From PFJX01 sp038215555 (GTDB taxonomy: Bacteria; Pseudomonadota; Gammaproteobacteria; Burkholderiales; Thiobacillaceae): a stretch of DNA of 6,751 nt. The notes under the pieces were generated by a model. That model was given only the letters and a program-made list of their open reading frames with translations, did not search any database and had not been told where the DNA came from. Shown here piece by piece: positions 6,705-6,751 of this stretch. The stretch is taken from the NCBI GenBank assembly GCA_038215555.1, contig JBBQQT010000172.1, forward strand, positions 1 through 6,751, written 5' to 3'. The position numbers were made by a program, and so were the translations under genes. Numbering within the stretch: position 1 is the first letter of the stretch; every line of letters starts with the position of its first letter.

Positions 6705-6718
6705 ACCTGAGAAATAAT

Positions 6719-6751
6719 TTGCCCTGCACCTCAGCCTCGCTTCACTTGATC
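6719..6751. other. Unassigned right edge
   Basis: This short stretch, right of the proposed IS end, shows no supported gene start, terminator or repeat. If the right IS end lies further out than 6718, it may still be part of the element. RC of the last bases begins GATCAAGTGAAGCG, faintly like the left segment TCAAGTAGGCG. Confidence 0.3.

Larger units (their letters stand above)
5139..6718 (+). mobile_element. IS66-family insertion sequence with a single transposase gene (boundaries tentative)
   Basis: The element is defined by an intact IS66-type transposase with no accessory tnpA or tnpB genes in the window, as in the ISBst12-like single-gene subgroup. The proposed left end begins GTAACTACTCAAGTAGG at 5139; IS66 ends commonly begin GTAA. 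The reverse complement of 5139-5159 matches 6698-6718 at 14 of 21 positions, centred on CCTAC(T/C)TGAG. The implied length is about 1.58 kb, normal for single-gene IS66 elements. The right tip does not end in TTAC, and the flanking octamers (5131-5138 and 6719-6726) are not an 8-bp duplication. The right end may therefore be degenerate, rearranged, or outside the window. The presence of the IS is secure, but its exact ends are not. Confidence 0.55.

Overview
The window reads like a chromosomal accessory region of a Gram-negative bacterium, most likely a proteobacterium and perhaps a betaproteobacterium. This is an inference from the moderately high G+C content, an outer-membrane-type lipoprotein, an ECF sigma/anti-sigma pair with proteobacterial features, and a GTGCGC...GCGCAC palindromic repeat. 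No marker gene fixes the genus. Coding density is high, no gene-free stretch exceeds 300 bases, and no tRNA, rRNA or CRISPR array is visible.

Layout. (1) From the left edge to 2345 (+) runs a 5'-truncated gene for a large WD40 beta-propeller protein with a C-terminal caspase (peptidase C14) domain whose His/Cys dyad is intact. (2) After 28 bp, 2374-3036 (+) encodes a small lipoprotein with a glycine-zipper segment, probably in the same operon. (3) After an 11-bp convergent gap comes a three-gene minus-strand operon read from 5091 to 3048: an ECF sigma factor, a single-span membrane anti-sigma-like protein whose start overlaps the sigma gene by 17 bp, and an exported caspase-family protease 6 bp further on. 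(4) From about 5139 to 6718 lies an IS66-family insertion sequence with one intact DDE transposase gene. It is followed by an inverted pair of GTGCGC hairpins and about 30 bp of unassigned sequence.

How the parts may work together. Two different caspase-type proteases sit in convergent units, one fused to a propeller scaffold and one exported and tied to a sigma/anti-sigma switch. The anti-sigma protein has no visible zinc-binding HxxxCxxC motif. Its predicted periplasmic domain has a pattern like that of subtilase propeptides. A reasonable but untested model is a sigma switch in which the exported caspase acts on, or is sensed by, the extracytoplasmic part of the anti-sigma factor. The lipoprotein and WD40-caspase could be targets or partners at the envelope. 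The IS66 element sits directly upstream of the sigma gene. If its left tip is at 5139, it may provide the -35 box of a hybrid promoter driving the operon.
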